DNA of 64,000 nt from Lewinellaceae bacterium (GCA_016713985.1 JADJOD010000006.1:1-64000); one strand, 5' to 3'; shown: positions 1 through 10,800, counted from the first letter of the stretch. Numbers and translations: made by a program. Notes: a model not told the origin generated them from the letters alone.

Positions 1-796
1 AACTCATGCGCCAGCAACCTTTTCCCATCACTACTCCCCGCATCAAACTTCCCGTCATTAAAATACACATCGCTCCCGTGCGTAAACGCCTGGGCGTTAA
101 TGTCCTTGCTCATACCCGCCGCTTCGCCGCCCGTGTGGATACGCACGCCGGAGAGGTCGGTTCCGAGGGCCGATTCCATGTCGGTGCGGGTGTTTTCGGG
201 CAGGGGAGAGCCGCCTCCTTTGGAGGACTGGAGGCGGGTGGAGAAGTCGCTGCCGGCTTCGTCGCCGGGCTGGCCGGGAGAGCAGATTCGGCCTGGCGCA
301 TGATTTCTTCCTGCTCTTCCGGCCCTTCTTCTTCCTTGCGCTGGATTTGTTCTTCCTGCTCACAATCGGCGCATTTCATCTGAATATCGGCCGGTGGCTG
401 GGCGGGAGAAGTGGAATCCACCTTGCGCATGATCTCTTCGTGCTCCTCCGGCCCTTCTTCTTCCTTGCGCCGGACTTGTTCTTCCTGCTCGCAGTCGGCA
501 CATTTGGTCTGGATGGCGGCGGGTTGCTTGCCCGCAGTGGATAAAAGCGGGGTTGCCGGCTCTGATGAAGGCATGGCCAAGCGCTGCACCACCTGGTCGG
601 CTACGCGGTCTGCTTCCTGCTCGTAGATGTCGCCGGGCTGGTTGACGGTGAGTTTGGCCTGGATGAATGGCGCGTTGCCTTGTGGGGCGCTTTCAAAAAA
701 GCCTTCTCCGCCTTTTTTACCGAAAAACGGCTCCTGCGTCGTCTGCGTGGCAGTCGTCGAGGTGGTCGTGGCCGATTTTTCAGTGTTTGCTTTCAC
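1..796 (-). CDS. DUF4157 / eCIS-core domain protein, cut by the window edge, one frame break
   Basis: The N-terminal part reads in one frame from 796. After a low-complexity start comes the typical opening FIQAKLTVNQPGDIYEQEAD (about residues 44-63), followed by two copies of a roughly 48-aa acidic repeat centred on CADCEQEEQ. That frame stops at 110. From about 290 down, the adjacent frame carries the rest of the domain: GGGSPLPENTRTDMESAL, then GVRIHTGGEAAG, then AFTHGSDVYFNDGKFD and LLAHE at the very edge. This is the classic DUF4157 pattern, whose last part is a zincin-like HExxH helix. One missing base around 265-300 rejoins the frames. DUF4157 proteins are linked to eCIS loci and are often fused to toxins; the C-terminus, and so any toxin domain, lies outside the window. 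Family identity is firm; cargo function is unknown. Confidence 0.85.
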
Positions 797-837
797 CGGT
801 GGACAATGTTTTTATTCTTTGTTGCAGAGACAGGCTT

Positions 838-1165
838 TTAGATTTTTTGACAGGATTTACAGGGTTTACAGGATATTCTTTTTATTGGACAGGATTTACA
901 GGATTTACAGGATATTCTTTTTATTGGACAGGATTTACAGGATTTCAGGGTTTCGGATATTCTGTTTTTATTGGACAGGGGTTTCGGGATTTACAGGATA
1001 TTCTTTTTTATTGGACAGGATTTACAGGATTTACAGGATTTACAGGATATTCTTTTTATTGGACAGGATTTACAGGGTTTACAGGATATTCTTTTTATTG
1101 GACAGGGTTTACAGGATTTACAGGACATTTTTAAAACCTGTAAATCCTGTAAATCCTGTCAAAAT
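838..1165. repeat. Degenerate tandem array of ACAGGATTT-type units with an inverted right end
   Basis: This gene-free stretch is built from about 39-bp units, each a spacer GGATATTCTTTTTATTGG followed by 2-4 copies of the 9-mer ACAGGATTT. Several units are degenerate (CAGGGTTT variants). The right end, from about 1131, carries the reverse complement (CCTGTAAATCCTGT), so the whole array could fold into a long hairpin. A shorter member of the same family lies at 37614-37727. The array separates the tape-measure gene from the DUF4157 gene. It gives open reading frames in all plus frames, but these are only repeat translations. Confidence 0.9.
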
Positions 1166-1303
1166 TCAAGCCCGCGAGACTGTCCCGGATACTCCGCCTG
1201 CGCCTCAGCATGACACGTAACGCTCAATCTTGCCGGTAATCAGGTAGAAGTTGGCGTCACGGAACCCTGAAACCTTCCAACCCGAAACCCTGAAACCGCT
1301 CGT

Positions 1304-2977
1304 TCACCCCCACTCCACCCACAAAATCCGCTCCATCCACGGCAACTTCACCGCAGAAATGCCCCAGGGCAAGTGATCCAGCAGTATATCGAAACTCTGT
1401 CGCTCTACCTGGAGCAGCCAGTCGCCGTCGCCGCGAACCGACAGTTTTCCGGGGCGGCAGAGGAAGGTGCCGCGCAGGGCATCGGGGGAGGTGCTGCGCA
1501 GGGCTTCCCACCAGCGGATGGCGGATTCGAGCAGGGCGATGGATTCTTCTTTCTCCTTGTCTGTCAATATGATATCGGACGTTACCGGGTCTTCGAGGGG
1601 TATGTTACAGAGTAATTTGGGTAATACCAGTTCGTATTCGGGCGCCGGAGTCTGGCCGGTGCACAGGAAATGCAGCAGCTGCAACGCGCGGTCGGGCTCC
1701 ACGAGCGCGCCCGCGCGGGCGACGCCGAGGTTTTCAAAAAACATCTGCAGGAAGGGGTGCAGAATAACTAATCCGGCGTTGTCCACGTAGACGCCTTCTC
1801 CGGGAAGGTCGCCGGGGTCCGGCGCGTTGCCAGTATTTGGGCCGTGGCTGCGCCCGGTTTCCCCCGAACCCGGCGAAGCGGGTAAAAAATCCGTTTCCGT
1901 TGCACCCTTCCCGGCGGGAGTCGATGTATCAGTTTTCCGGGTTGAATGCCGTTTCCCGGGATGGGCCGGCGCCGTATTTGTTTTTAAAAGTGACTGTATT
2001 TCAGGCGATAAGGGGTTCGACAAGGTTTTTAAGTGTTGCTGCAACAAAGGAGCAAAAGCCGGAAATGCCGGGCCGCTGTGGGTTGCCATTTGCCGTACAA
2101 ACTCCGGCAATACAGCCGGGTGAAGGATGTCTTTCAACGCCGGAAGGACGAACGGAATGATCTCTGGAAAGAATTCCGGTTTAGCCGCCAAAGCAATCGC
2201 AATCAGCGGGATATCGCCGGCAGGGACCGGCTGGGTGGCCTGCCGGAACGCCGTTTCCCAAAGGTGATTTTCAAAAACAGACAACACCTGCTTTTCGGGC
2301 CGTGGAACGACAGAAGCCATACGCATCGCTTCAAAAATACGCGCGACGGAAACGTGCGTTTCGGGCGAAATCTGTAGCAGCAAAGCGTGCAAAAAAGGCC
2401 CGGAAAACTGCATGACTAAGCGGCTGCGGGCCTGCGGGGTGGACAAGGTCCGCGACAGTGAAGTGCGCGACAATTGGGCCGGAAAAACCGGGGAAACCGC
2501 GTCGGCATCGCCGCCGGGTTCAGTTTTCCCGGTATCGAGCAGGTATTGTTCGAACGAAACGCCCGGGGGCAGCCGGAACGACCAGGGCAAACGGCCCGTT
2601 TCCAGGAAATACAAAAATGCCTCTGCGGCGGTTTGCCGTTCGTTTTTAAGGCTGGCTTTTGCGCCGCCCGCGCTGGCGGGTGAGGTATAAGCCGCTCCCG
2701 GCGGCATTTGTTCCAGCAATACTTTTTCCAGCGCCTGTACGACGGCTTCCGTCAGCCCGGATTCAAAATTTTCCAAGGGCAGAGCCCCGGCGTCCACTTC
2801 CAAACGCTCGATACAAAGCCGCCCGCCCGGCGGAGCGCAGCGGTCAAGCACCCGCCCGATGGCGGGATTCAACCATTCGTTGCAAAAGTCAGAAAGGCGA
2901 TTTTGCAGCGCAAAACCTTCACTTTCAGACCCTTGCAAGTCCACATGGATATATTGCCGCTGGATCAGGTGGGTCAT
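1304..2977 (-). CDS. eCIS tape-measure protein (Pvc14/Afp14-like)
   Basis: A protein of about 557 aa. It opens MTHLIQRQYIHVDLQGSESE and continues with a conserved N-terminal block containing CNEWLNPAIGRVLDRC and RLCIERLEVDAG. These are hallmarks of the contractile injection system tape-measure family, which sets tube length during assembly. The middle is low complexity (Ala/Pro/Ser-rich, about residues 340-400). The C-terminal part (VYVDNAGLVILHPFLQMFF ... FLCTGQ) is also conserved in the family. I start at 2977 because that ATG overlaps the stop of the upstream gene as ATGA, which implies translational coupling. An in-frame start 39 bases further upstream would add a basic stretch lying inside the upstream gene. 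The gene sits directly after the fibre-slot gene, as in PVC order. Confidence 0.85.
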   Translation of the reverse strand: MTHLIQRQYIHVDLQGSESEGFALQNRLSDFCNEWLNPAIGRVLDRCAPPGGRLCIERLEVDAGALPLENFESGLTEAVVQALEKVLLEQMPPGAAYTSPASAGGAKASLKNERQTAAEAFLYFLETGRLPWSFRLPPGVSFEQYLLDTGKTEPGGDADAVSPVFPAQLSRTSLSRTLSTPQARSRLVMQFSGPFLHALLLQISPETHVSVARIFEAMRMASVVPRPEKQVLSVFENHLWETAFRQATQPVPAGDIPLIAIALAAKPEFFPEIIPFVLPALKDILHPAVLPEFVRQMATHSGPAFPAFAPLLQQHLKTLSNPLSPEIQSLLKTNTAPAHPGKRHSTRKTDTSTPAGKGATETDFLPASPGSGETGRSHGPNTGNAPDPGDLPGEGVYVDNAGLVILHPFLQMFFENLGVARAGALVEPDRALQLLHFLCTGQTPAPEYELVLPKLLCNIPLEDPVTSDIILTDKEKEESIALLESAIRWWEALRSTSPDALRGTFLCRPGKLSVRGDGDWLLQVERQSFDILLDHLPWGISAVKLPWMERILWVEWG

Positions 2978-5900
2978 TTCAGGGCGCCGACGGTTTGTGT
3001 TACGCTGGTCACGCAACCTTGTTTGGTAATCCCGGTGAGTTTTACTTTAGTGCCCTGGGCGAGTCCCGGAACTTTGACTTTTACTTCCGGCCCGATGTAG
3101 ATCGCTTCGGCGCTGCGCTCGATTTCCCATAACCACGTAATGCCCGAGGTGAGCAGCGAAGGCGCTCCAAGGATACTCAGGGTGAGGATGTCGCCTTCCG
3201 AACGCAGGGGTTTGATGCCCACCCTTGGTATGGTTTCCTTGCACAGTTTTTCAAATGCCGTGTCTTTGCACTGGTCGCGTATGCTGATGTCGGACACGGG
3301 CACTTGCACGGGCGCGCTGTCGATTTGCAAGTTGCTGAACAGGGCGCCGTTGACCTCGCCCGTTTTCATATACCGCACTTCATATTCCTTTACCGGGCCG
3401 CCCTGGGCATAGTCGAACGTAAATTTCATGCTGAACATCTCGCACTGGAAGGTTTCGATCCACAGACGGGCGAAGGGGTCTTTGTCGCCGGGTTCGTAAC
3501 TCAGCACCACTCGTCCTTCCCCGATCGCCCTGGAGATCCGGTCATTGATCTGCACGATGAGCGCCCCGATGGTTCCGTTAAAATCCCTGTTGAGCAGGTC
3601 GGTCAAAACCCCCACGGAAATACCGGGAATGTTTTGGGTTTTGCCTTTTTCATCGGTAAACGTAAATTCCACCTCGCCGGGTTTGTACACTTCGAACGGT
3701 GAAGAGGACGGCTGTACCCACAGGCGATAGCCGCCTTTTTTGGAAATGCCGGCGCAAGGTTTGTTGCAATCCGTTTCAAATATAGGCGGTTTTACTTCCG
3801 CACGCTGCACTTCGATCGTTCTTGCTTCCGACAAATTCCCGTCCTTGTCTTTCAGAATAAGGGTATGCCTGCCGGGGCCCAAAATGATCTCCCCTTTGAC
3901 CGGCAGGAATTCGCCGCCGTCCAACTGGTAGAAGAAAGGCCCCTCGCCGTCGCCGGGGTTCAGGGTGAGCCTCGCCTGATTTTTGGAATCCGTTTTGGAA
4001 AGGTTTACATCAAAAATGGGTATACGCGGGCATCGGTAAGTGATCGGAAGCAGCACCTGGCAGCCGAGGCTGTCGGTTATTTTCAAAGTTTCCGACTTGC
4101 CGGTAGACACCGGGCCGTATACGAAGGGGCTGGCCGTCGCGGTGATGCCGTTCACTTTGTACGGGGCTTTACCTCCGGAAATGAATATTTTCGCCATGTA
4201 TTCGGTACCGGCTCTGTTGCAGGTATAGCCGCCGTCGGCCGGTATCGCTGCGAGCAGCGGATCCGGAACGGTAACCGTGACTGTTTTTTCCGTCCCGGCC
4301 TGATCGCGCAGGATCAGGGTGTGGGCGCCGACAGAGAGTTTCAGGTGTTCGGTTATGGCCCCGAATGCGCCGCCGTCCACCTTGAGTTGGTAGGGCGTAA
4401 GGCCACCCTTGACCTGGAATACGATCAGGGCTTTCTGGTCTTCCGACGAAGTACATTTCGGCGTAGCCGTAAATTCGAGCGGCGCGGTGCAGGTTTTGGT
4501 TATCGGAACAACCACCGAACATCCGTTGCTGTCCAGCACGGTGATATTGTCGCCGGTGCCGTTCGGTATGGGGTTGCTGATGTACTTATTGTCGGCGTCG
4601 ACGTTGCCGCGATTGGCGGTGTAGGGCGGAGTGCCGCCGCTGACGCTGAATTCGACGGTGTAACTCGTCAGGTCGTCCTTGCATGTATACGACGGCGTGG
4701 TGGCGATCATTTTCGGCTGAATAATGATCGTCTGGGGCGCGGATTCCGTTCCTGCGGCGTCACGAATGCTGACAGTATGTGTGCCTGCCTGCAGGAAAAA
4801 CCTGCCGCTCAATGGTGTATAATCCTGACTGTCAACCTTATAACTATAAGAAGGTGTGCCGCCCTGGGGTACAATCGCCACTTCCGCCCGGTTATCGGCG
4901 CCGGTACAAAAGGCCGTGTAGGTAAAGGTCGGCAAGGTCGGGGGCAACACGTATTGCACCCCCGCACAATCGGAACAACAGAGGTAAGGCAGGAAAAAAT
5001 CGGCAATAACCGTACGGTCGGGGATGCCGTTCAAATATTGTGCGATGACCTTGTTGGCGTCCTTATTGAGCAGGATGTCATAATTGGATTTGGGATCGAA
5101 CACCTTGCCCGTCACATAGCGCTGGATCGCCCGAAAATCTTCATTGTACGCAAAATCCTCGTTCAACTGTAGGCGTTTGAAGGCTTCCTCGAACTCGGGC
5201 GTAAAAACGGGCGTTTTGCCGGTGCGGGCGGCGTAATCCTTGTCGGCCTCAAGGGCTTCGTCAGAAACTTTAGGCAGGATTTCATCTTTCAACTGCGCCT
5301 CCTGGTATACGTCCAAATCTTCTTTCGGAAAATTATTGTCCGGCGCGTCGTGGTAGACGAGGATAAACGTGCCGCCAACCGGCACCCCCGCCTTGTGCTG
5401 AATACCCGGGTGATGAAGCAGGAAATGGGACAAAAACTGCTTTTGTTTTACTTCCTTAACCCGCCGGACGTATTCGTCCATGATGGATTTATAGGCATCG
5501 GCCCGGCAGTTGTAGATCAGGTCTTCCAGCCGGTCGTCGGTTTCTTCCCACAACATGAAGTTGGCTTTCCACGGCGAAAATTCATCAAAATTTTTCACCG
5601 ACCCGGCTTTCATGGAGTTTTCCCGGCCGGTTTCCAGTTCTTGTACCAGGTCCGTCAATATGGCGCAGCGGCTCGAAAAATCCGTTAATTTAAACTCCTT
5701 CAAAGTCTGCGGCAGCGTGGCAACCAGATTTAAAATTGCCTGGTAAATATTAAAAACCAGGTTATTCAACTGGTCCGCTTCGTTTTTGACGGTGACGTTG
5801 GTCCGGAGAATGGTGCCGGTGTTGAAGTCCTTTTCAAACCTGCCGCCCAGCGTGTCGGAACTGACATAATAATCTGGCGCATAGGTATTTATGAAGGGAT

Positions 5901-7731
5901 ATTTTGACTTAAAAACATAGGGTCGGGGCGTTGGCAGGTCCGGAGTCGCCGCAGCGGCGGCTGATACGGGTGTGTCGGCAGAAACTTTCGCGGCAGCGGC
6001 CTTGCCTTTTTCGTCAAACACTTCCGAACCGGACGCGGGCGCCTGTACGAAAGGTTTGAGCCCGTACAAATACGTCAGGTCGTTGCACAAAAAACCCATC
6101 CATTGTTCGCGGGTGACGTCGTACAAGGTTTCCAGGTCCTGAAAACGGCAGTTTTCCATGTTGATGTCCACTTCCATGGTTTCATCAAAAGCCCCCGTAC
6201 GCAGGGCAATGATCTCTACCGGCAGGCGATACCGCATCTTTTGTTCCTGCAAAGCGCTCAAAACCTGGATGTAATCTTTGCCTAAGTGACCTTCAACACG
6301 CAGAAAATTGTGCGGTTCGAGGTCGAAACGCAGCGGATCGGCGACAAAATCGGGCAAGTTTGCGTCGTATTCGTAGGAGCGGTAACTCAGGTTCAGGTGT
6401 GCGCGTTTCCGCCGGTTTTTTTCGGCATTCCAGAGTTGGAAAAGTTGGGGTGTGCCGTCCTGCAGGTAGTAATACGGGATACACTTCTCGGACAGGGGCA
6501 CATCGCCGAGTTTGCTGGGGGTGATGCGGATATGCGACTGCAAATTCGCCGGGCCTTTCAGCATGAGCAACGGCGGATCGTTGGAGAAACGCTGCGTCAT
6601 TTCCACAAGCCGGCGAAACAGCTGTTGCAGGGTTGCGGTGCGTTCTTCACAATCGCTGATGGCGGAAGAAGCCATAAAATGATGCCGGAATATACGCGGA
6701 TCGTTCGCCGTCCAGAGTTCGGGGTGCAAAAGCCCCAGCAACAGGTGCCGCGGGAACAATCCTCCGAACGGGCAGCAGGCGCACATCAGTTCGGCGCCCG
6801 TCCAGCGGAATTCGTCGTAAGCTTTGATCAGGTCGTCAAACAGGTCGTAGTAGTATTGCAGGAAACGCGCCTGAGTGGTGTTTTGGGGCGCCACATCCAA
6901 AAAACTGTATTTAGCGGCGAAACCGGTAAATGGGTTGGTTGGATAAATGTCTTTCAAAAGCGGCTCAAAAGCGTCGTAAGCTTTTTTCAGGGCTGCGCCG
7001 ACCCGTGTCGCGAGGGAATTATTGCGAAAAACCGAGACATAGGAGGCCAAAACCGTATTGGACGACGTCAGGGCGCTGGCCGGCACGTTGTACCGGGGCA
7101 GGCGAATATCGACGAGGTGGAGGTCGTCGAGCATTTTGTGTTCGAGATCGCTGATATTCGGCTGAGGCGTGATGCCGGTGGCGCCGTTGATGAGGAACGA
7201 AATCCGGGCATCATCTTTATCGATCAATAAACGCCGCAGGGTCACCAGTACTTCGGCGCCGCGGTCGTCGCAATTGGTGGGGCTGCAATTGCGCAAGCCG
7301 TCTTTTTTGAGCTCCAAAAAAAGCAGTACCACCTTGTTATTCAGGAAGTTCGCGGGGAACGGAGTTGCAGCCGGTTCCACGTTCGCCGGGAACATTTCCC
7401 ACAATTTGGTGACGCCTTTAAACGGCGAATACGGCAAATCCACCGGCGGCACATAATCGAGGTACGACACTAATTCCACCGCTTCCTGCTCTACGATCAG
7501 GTATCCTTCCGAAGTGATCCCGCAGCCCTTCCCGATGCGGACAGTCGGAGCCGCCGCCGTTCCTCCAGGCTCAATCTCCAGCCCGCACACGATGCCGACG
7601 CCGATGAGGTTGGCCCGGGTAAGGCGTTCCTGTTCGTCTATGTAATTAAAAACCTGATTCAGGTGGCGGTTGGTCAGGACCTGATTGGCCTCAAAAACCG
7701 GGTATTTGCTGTTATCTAACGTGGGTCGCAT
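2974..7731 (-). CDS. 1585-aa protein in the eCIS tail-fibre (Pvc13) slot, with SprB-like repeats
   Basis: A very large intact protein lying between the second baseplate gene and the tape-measure gene, the position held by the Pvc13/Afp13 fibre in model eCIS. The N-terminus (MRPTLDNSKYPVFEANQVLT ... NYIDEQERLTRANLIGVGIV) has the look of a baseplate-docking domain and is followed by a long unrecognised region. Around residues 930-1310 there are about five consecutive modules of the type GGTPSYSYKVDSQ ... LQAGTHTVSIRDAAG or GGTPPYTANRG ... ITVLDSNGC. These resemble SprB/PKD-like Ig repeats found in Bacteroidota gliding adhesins. The C-terminal 250 aa end in an Ig-like segment. No signal peptide is visible, consistent with cytoplasmic particle assembly. 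Role as host-binding fibre is inferred from position and repeats, not from sequence homology. Confidence 0.6.
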   Translation of the reverse strand: MRPTLDNSKYPVFEANQVLTNRHLNQVFNYIDEQERLTRANLIGVGIVCGLEIEPGGTAAAPTVRIGKGCGITSEGYLIVEQEAVELVSYLDYVPPVDLPYSPFKGVTKLWEMFPANVEPAATPFPANFLNNKVVLLFLELKKDGLRNCSPTNCDDRGAEVLVTLRRLLIDKDDARISFLINGATGITPQPNISDLEHKMLDDLHLVDIRLPRYNVPASALTSSNTVLASYVSVFRNNSLATRVGAALKKAYDAFEPLLKDIYPTNPFTGFAAKYSFLDVAPQNTTQARFLQYYYDLFDDLIKAYDEFRWTGAELMCACCPFGGLFPRHLLLGLLHPELWTANDPRIFRHHFMASSAISDCEERTATLQQLFRRLVEMTQRFSNDPPLLMLKGPANLQSHIRITPSKLGDVPLSEKCIPYYYLQDGTPQLFQLWNAEKNRRKRAHLNLSYRSYEYDANLPDFVADPLRFDLEPHNFLRVEGHLGKDYIQVLSALQEQKMRYRLPVEIIALRTGAFDETMEVDINMENCRFQDLETLYDVTREQWMGFLCNDLTYLYGLKPFVQAPASGSEVFDEKGKAAAAKVSADTPVSAAAAATPDLPTPRPYVFKSKYPFINTYAPDYYVSSDTLGGRFEKDFNTGTILRTNVTVKNEADQLNNLVFNIYQAILNLVATLPQTLKEFKLTDFSSRCAILTDLVQELETGRENSMKAGSVKNFDEFSPWKANFMLWEETDDRLEDLIYNCRADAYKSIMDEYVRRVKEVKQKQFLSHFLLHHPGIQHKAGVPVGGTFILVYHDAPDNNFPKEDLDVYQEAQLKDEILPKVSDEALEADKDYAARTGKTPVFTPEFEEAFKRLQLNEDFAYNEDFRAIQRYVTGKVFDPKSNYDILLNKDANKVIAQYLNGIPDRTVIADFFLPYLCCSDCAGVQYVLPPTLPTFTYTAFCTGADNRAEVAIVPQGGTPSYSYKVDSQDYTPLSGRFFLQAGTHTVSIRDAAGTESAPQTIIIQPKMIATTPSYTCKDDLTSYTVEFSVSGGTPPYTANRGNVDADNKYISNPIPNGTGDNITVLDSNGCSVVVPITKTCTAPLEFTATPKCTSSEDQKALIVFQVKGGLTPYQLKVDGGAFGAITEHLKLSVGAHTLILRDQAGTEKTVTVTVPDPLLAAIPADGGYTCNRAGTEYMAKIFISGGKAPYKVNGITATASPFVYGPVSTGKSETLKITDSLGCQVLLPITYRCPRIPIFDVNLSKTDSKNQARLTLNPGDGEGPFFYQLDGGEFLPVKGEIILGPGRHTLILKDKDGNLSEARTIEVQRAEVKPPIFETDCNKPCAGISKKGGYRLWVQPSSSPFEVYKPGEVEFTFTDEKGKTQNIPGISVGVLTDLLNRDFNGTIGALIVQINDRISRAIGEGRVVLSYEPGDKDPFARLWIETFQCEMFSMKFTFDYAQGGPVKEYEVRYMKTGEVNGALFSNLQIDSAPVQVPVSDISIRDQCKDTAFEKLCKETIPRVGIKPLRSEGDILTLSILGAPSLLTSGITWLWEIERSAEAIYIGPEVKVKVPGLAQGTKVKLTGITKQGCVTSVTQTVGALK

Positions 7732-7812
7732 GGCATAAAACGGTTTTTACCGTAATAAAAAATAGTCTTTTTGTGGTTTTCCTGCCGGGTTCTTGTTCGG
7801 GAGGCAGGTTGA

Positions 7813-10800
7813 TTATTTGGGCGGTTTTTTTCCGGGTGGTTTTTTTGTCGTTCGCGCGGAAATTTTTGGATTCGACACGGGTTTCGCCGGCTTCACAGGC
7901 AATGTTTTATCCGAAAAGGCCAGTTTTATGTCCTGCTTTTTCGGCGGCGACGGCGGCGGCGGCGGAGCAGCGGGCGGCAGATCGGGCAACACGAGTGGTT
8001 CGGTGCTCATTTTCCGCAGCGAACCGAGGCCGGTTTGCCCCAGTCGAACAGGGTTGGAGTCGCTGCCGTCGTCGCAGTCGTGCAGGGTCGCCGTGGGGTA
8101 GGTGTTTTCCAGGTCGGCCATCAGGTGTACCAGCACCCACAGGCGGAAAGAAACCTCTGTGTACTTTTGGTAGCGCTGTTGCACCAGCATGGTGATATTC
8201 GTTTTGCGGCGTCGGTAAACCGGTCGTCGATACAGGCCGGGAGGGTTTGAAATACGGGAATCGGACCCAGATCGGCAGCAGAAAAAACGGCCTGGTTTTC
8301 ACTCAGTTTGCCCGACATCCAGTGATGGAATTCATACCCGTAACTTTCCAGCACGCTGCCGGCGCAACGGCACAATTCCGTATCCGTAAGTTTTTTCGCA
8401 TCCGGTTTCAGGCCCGTGGCAAGCAGTGCCTCTACCCGTTCGTGCAGCCTTTCCTCCGCCCAGTCGAAAGCCGAATCGGCAGTCAGCCAGGCCGTCCAGG
8501 CAGCATCGAAGCGGGAAAACTGCGCGCCGTAACGCGCCACTCCCCAGAAATACCCGAGCATCAGGGCATGTATTTCGAGCGCCATCGGGTCGCTTGGCTG
8601 GAGTTGGACGGAGAGGCAGGTCAGGCCCTGAAATGATATAGTGGAAAATGCCGCTTTTAACTTTGTTTCCCAGACAAGTGGAGGTAAATAATTGTATTTC
8701 AACGAGTTGTAAACCGCGTTGAATTTTTGGGCAAAAAGGTCGAGAATAGTAATCGCGCAGGTGCAATTGTCATCGGGCTTAAAATTCGGCAATCGCCTGA
8801 AAATGTCGGTCAGGTCGATCAACACGGGGTCGCAGGGGTCTGCCTTGTATCCCATGTTGCCGATCCAGCAAATCTTCGGAAGCAGGTGAGCGGGCGTTTC
8901 CTGGCGGATCACGCGCTCGGCAAAACGCCGCATATCGAGGTTGGTATTGTAAGGCGCCGTCCAGCCCGGCATCACAAACGTCAGGCGGAAGGAATAGGGG
9001 TCTTCATCGCCGCAGGCGCCGCAAGGGCCGTTCGAACAAACCGGCCACAGCGCATCTCCGGGAAATTTGGGGCGCAACAGCAGGTGTTCCACCAGGATCA
9101 TACGCTGCTCGTCGCTCAGCAAGCCGGTCAGTTTGGCCCGGGCAAAATCCATGGCCTGAATCGTGGTGTCAAACAGCCGGGGGTACGTCAGCAATACAAC
9201 GCCGCCGGGGGTTTTGAGCGCGATTTTAAATTTTGCTCCGGCGGGAATGGCGCTGTAGGCGCTGATCTGCGGCATCAGGCTGAAAATCACCCGCGACAAT
9301 TCAAATTTGGACGTGCCGAGGTATTCGGCTTCCTCCCGGCCGGCCGGAAGCGCCGCCAACGGGTAAACGCCGCTGAAAACGTGCAGGCTTAATTCGTCCT
9401 GCAAAACGTAATTCATGGTATACTGCCCGGTGTTGTTGTTTTTCTGAATGTCCCAGGTAAACAGGAGTTCGGTTTGGCCCAGCAATTTTCCCACACGGCG
9501 TTGCAAACCGGGCACGTTGGAATAATCCCGCGGATGCCGGAACGTGTGGTTGAACGCCCGTGCCCGGTCGTGGCTGATAGCAGGATATGCTTTCAGAAAA
9601 GCGATTTTGTCGTTGACCAGGTCTTCCAGCGCTACTTTTTGCCCTTGCAGGTTGGTGAGCAACATGGCATATTCCCGGAATTGTTCGCCAAAACGGGCCA
9701 ATAAATGGTCAAGAAAGCGGTTTCTGCGTTCGAAAAATTGCGTTTCACTTTCAATCAGGTCACTCAGCCGCGCGGCCGCGAGGTTGTTAAAAAGGTCGTT
9801 TGCCCCCTCGATAAGCGAGTTGTCGATCAAACGGGTAAAATAACTGCGCTGCACGGCCGGGTCGAGTGAAAACAAATCCGCCGTATGTGTCACCTGGGTG
9901 AGCGCGTTGACGAGGATTTGTTCGAAAGGCATCAAAAATGCCTTCAACTGTTTGGCGCGTGCGCGGCGCATGGCGGATGCACCCGACGGAAGTCCTTCTA
10001 TACCAATGCCATACGTAAGCGGGAGACTGTATTGCACGGGGTAATAATCGCCGGGGTTTCTAAACTGCCCCTGGGGCACCGGCAGGTCGTTGATCGCGTC
10101 TTTGATTTTGGGTCGTTCCGTTTCGCCGCGCAACTGGATCAGTGTGTCGCGGGCTTCGTCCGTACGCGGCAGGAAGGGCAGGCCGTTTTTGTAAAACAGA
10201 AATCGCGAGAGGTTGTAATACAGCCGCGGTTGGTGCAGCGGGGTCACGGCAAGTGTCCATTGCGCGCTGATTTTCTGGAGATTGGGGGTGGGCGCGTGCA
10301 AATCGGCGGCTCCTTTGATCGGAAAACCTTCGCCGTCGTATTTGGTGAGCAGGAGGTTATTCACGGCCACCACACCCTCAATGTCCATCAGCCGGTTGAG
10401 GATGTCGGACACGCGCAGTTCGTTTTTCAACCCGGCTGCCTGCAGTTCGTTTTGTTTGATAAAACCGTTGTCGAGCGCGGGGCCCTGAAAAATATCTTCC
10501 ACCGGCATACCCTCGTCAAGCAGGTCCTGCAACGAGTAAAAAGACACCGCCGGGTTGAAATATTGCTCGATTTCGAGCCAGATTTGCGCCTGAACACGTT
10601 CGATATCGGCGTCGGGCGCCACTTCCACGTCGCAGCAAACGGCTACGTCTTCCACGCCGACACATTGAACGCTGCAGTATTCTTCATCGAGGTTGCGGTG
10701 GGCGTGCAGGGAAGCTTTGGCTTCCGCCACCTGTTTTTCAATTTTGCGCAGTTTGTTGCGGTATTGCCAGACGGGGCCGGTAGAGCCGTGGTCGGACAAC

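Noticed and set aside
97..363. Basic Arg-rich minus-strand frame overlapping the DUF4157 gene
   Set aside because: It is the third frame of the DUF4157 coding region. Its composition is an artefact of GC-rich codons read out of phase.
627..1220. Open frames with repeated FTGFTGYSFYW or DRIYRIYRI sequence
   Set aside because: They are translations of the ACAGGATTT array in all plus frames, with no start context and no independent gene character.
3865..5172. 435-aa plus-strand frame opposite the 1585-aa gene
   Set aside because: Long but antisense to a clearly coding frame, with no motif. Such shadows are common in GC-rich genes.
6286..7230. 314-aa plus-strand frame
   Set aside because: Antisense shadow of the 1585-aa protein gene.
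7813..8121. A separate small Pro-rich gene after the second baseplate gene
   Set aside because: The TGATG overlap would allow it, but the upstream helix in the same frame and the unnatural end of the large frame favour one frameshifted protein.
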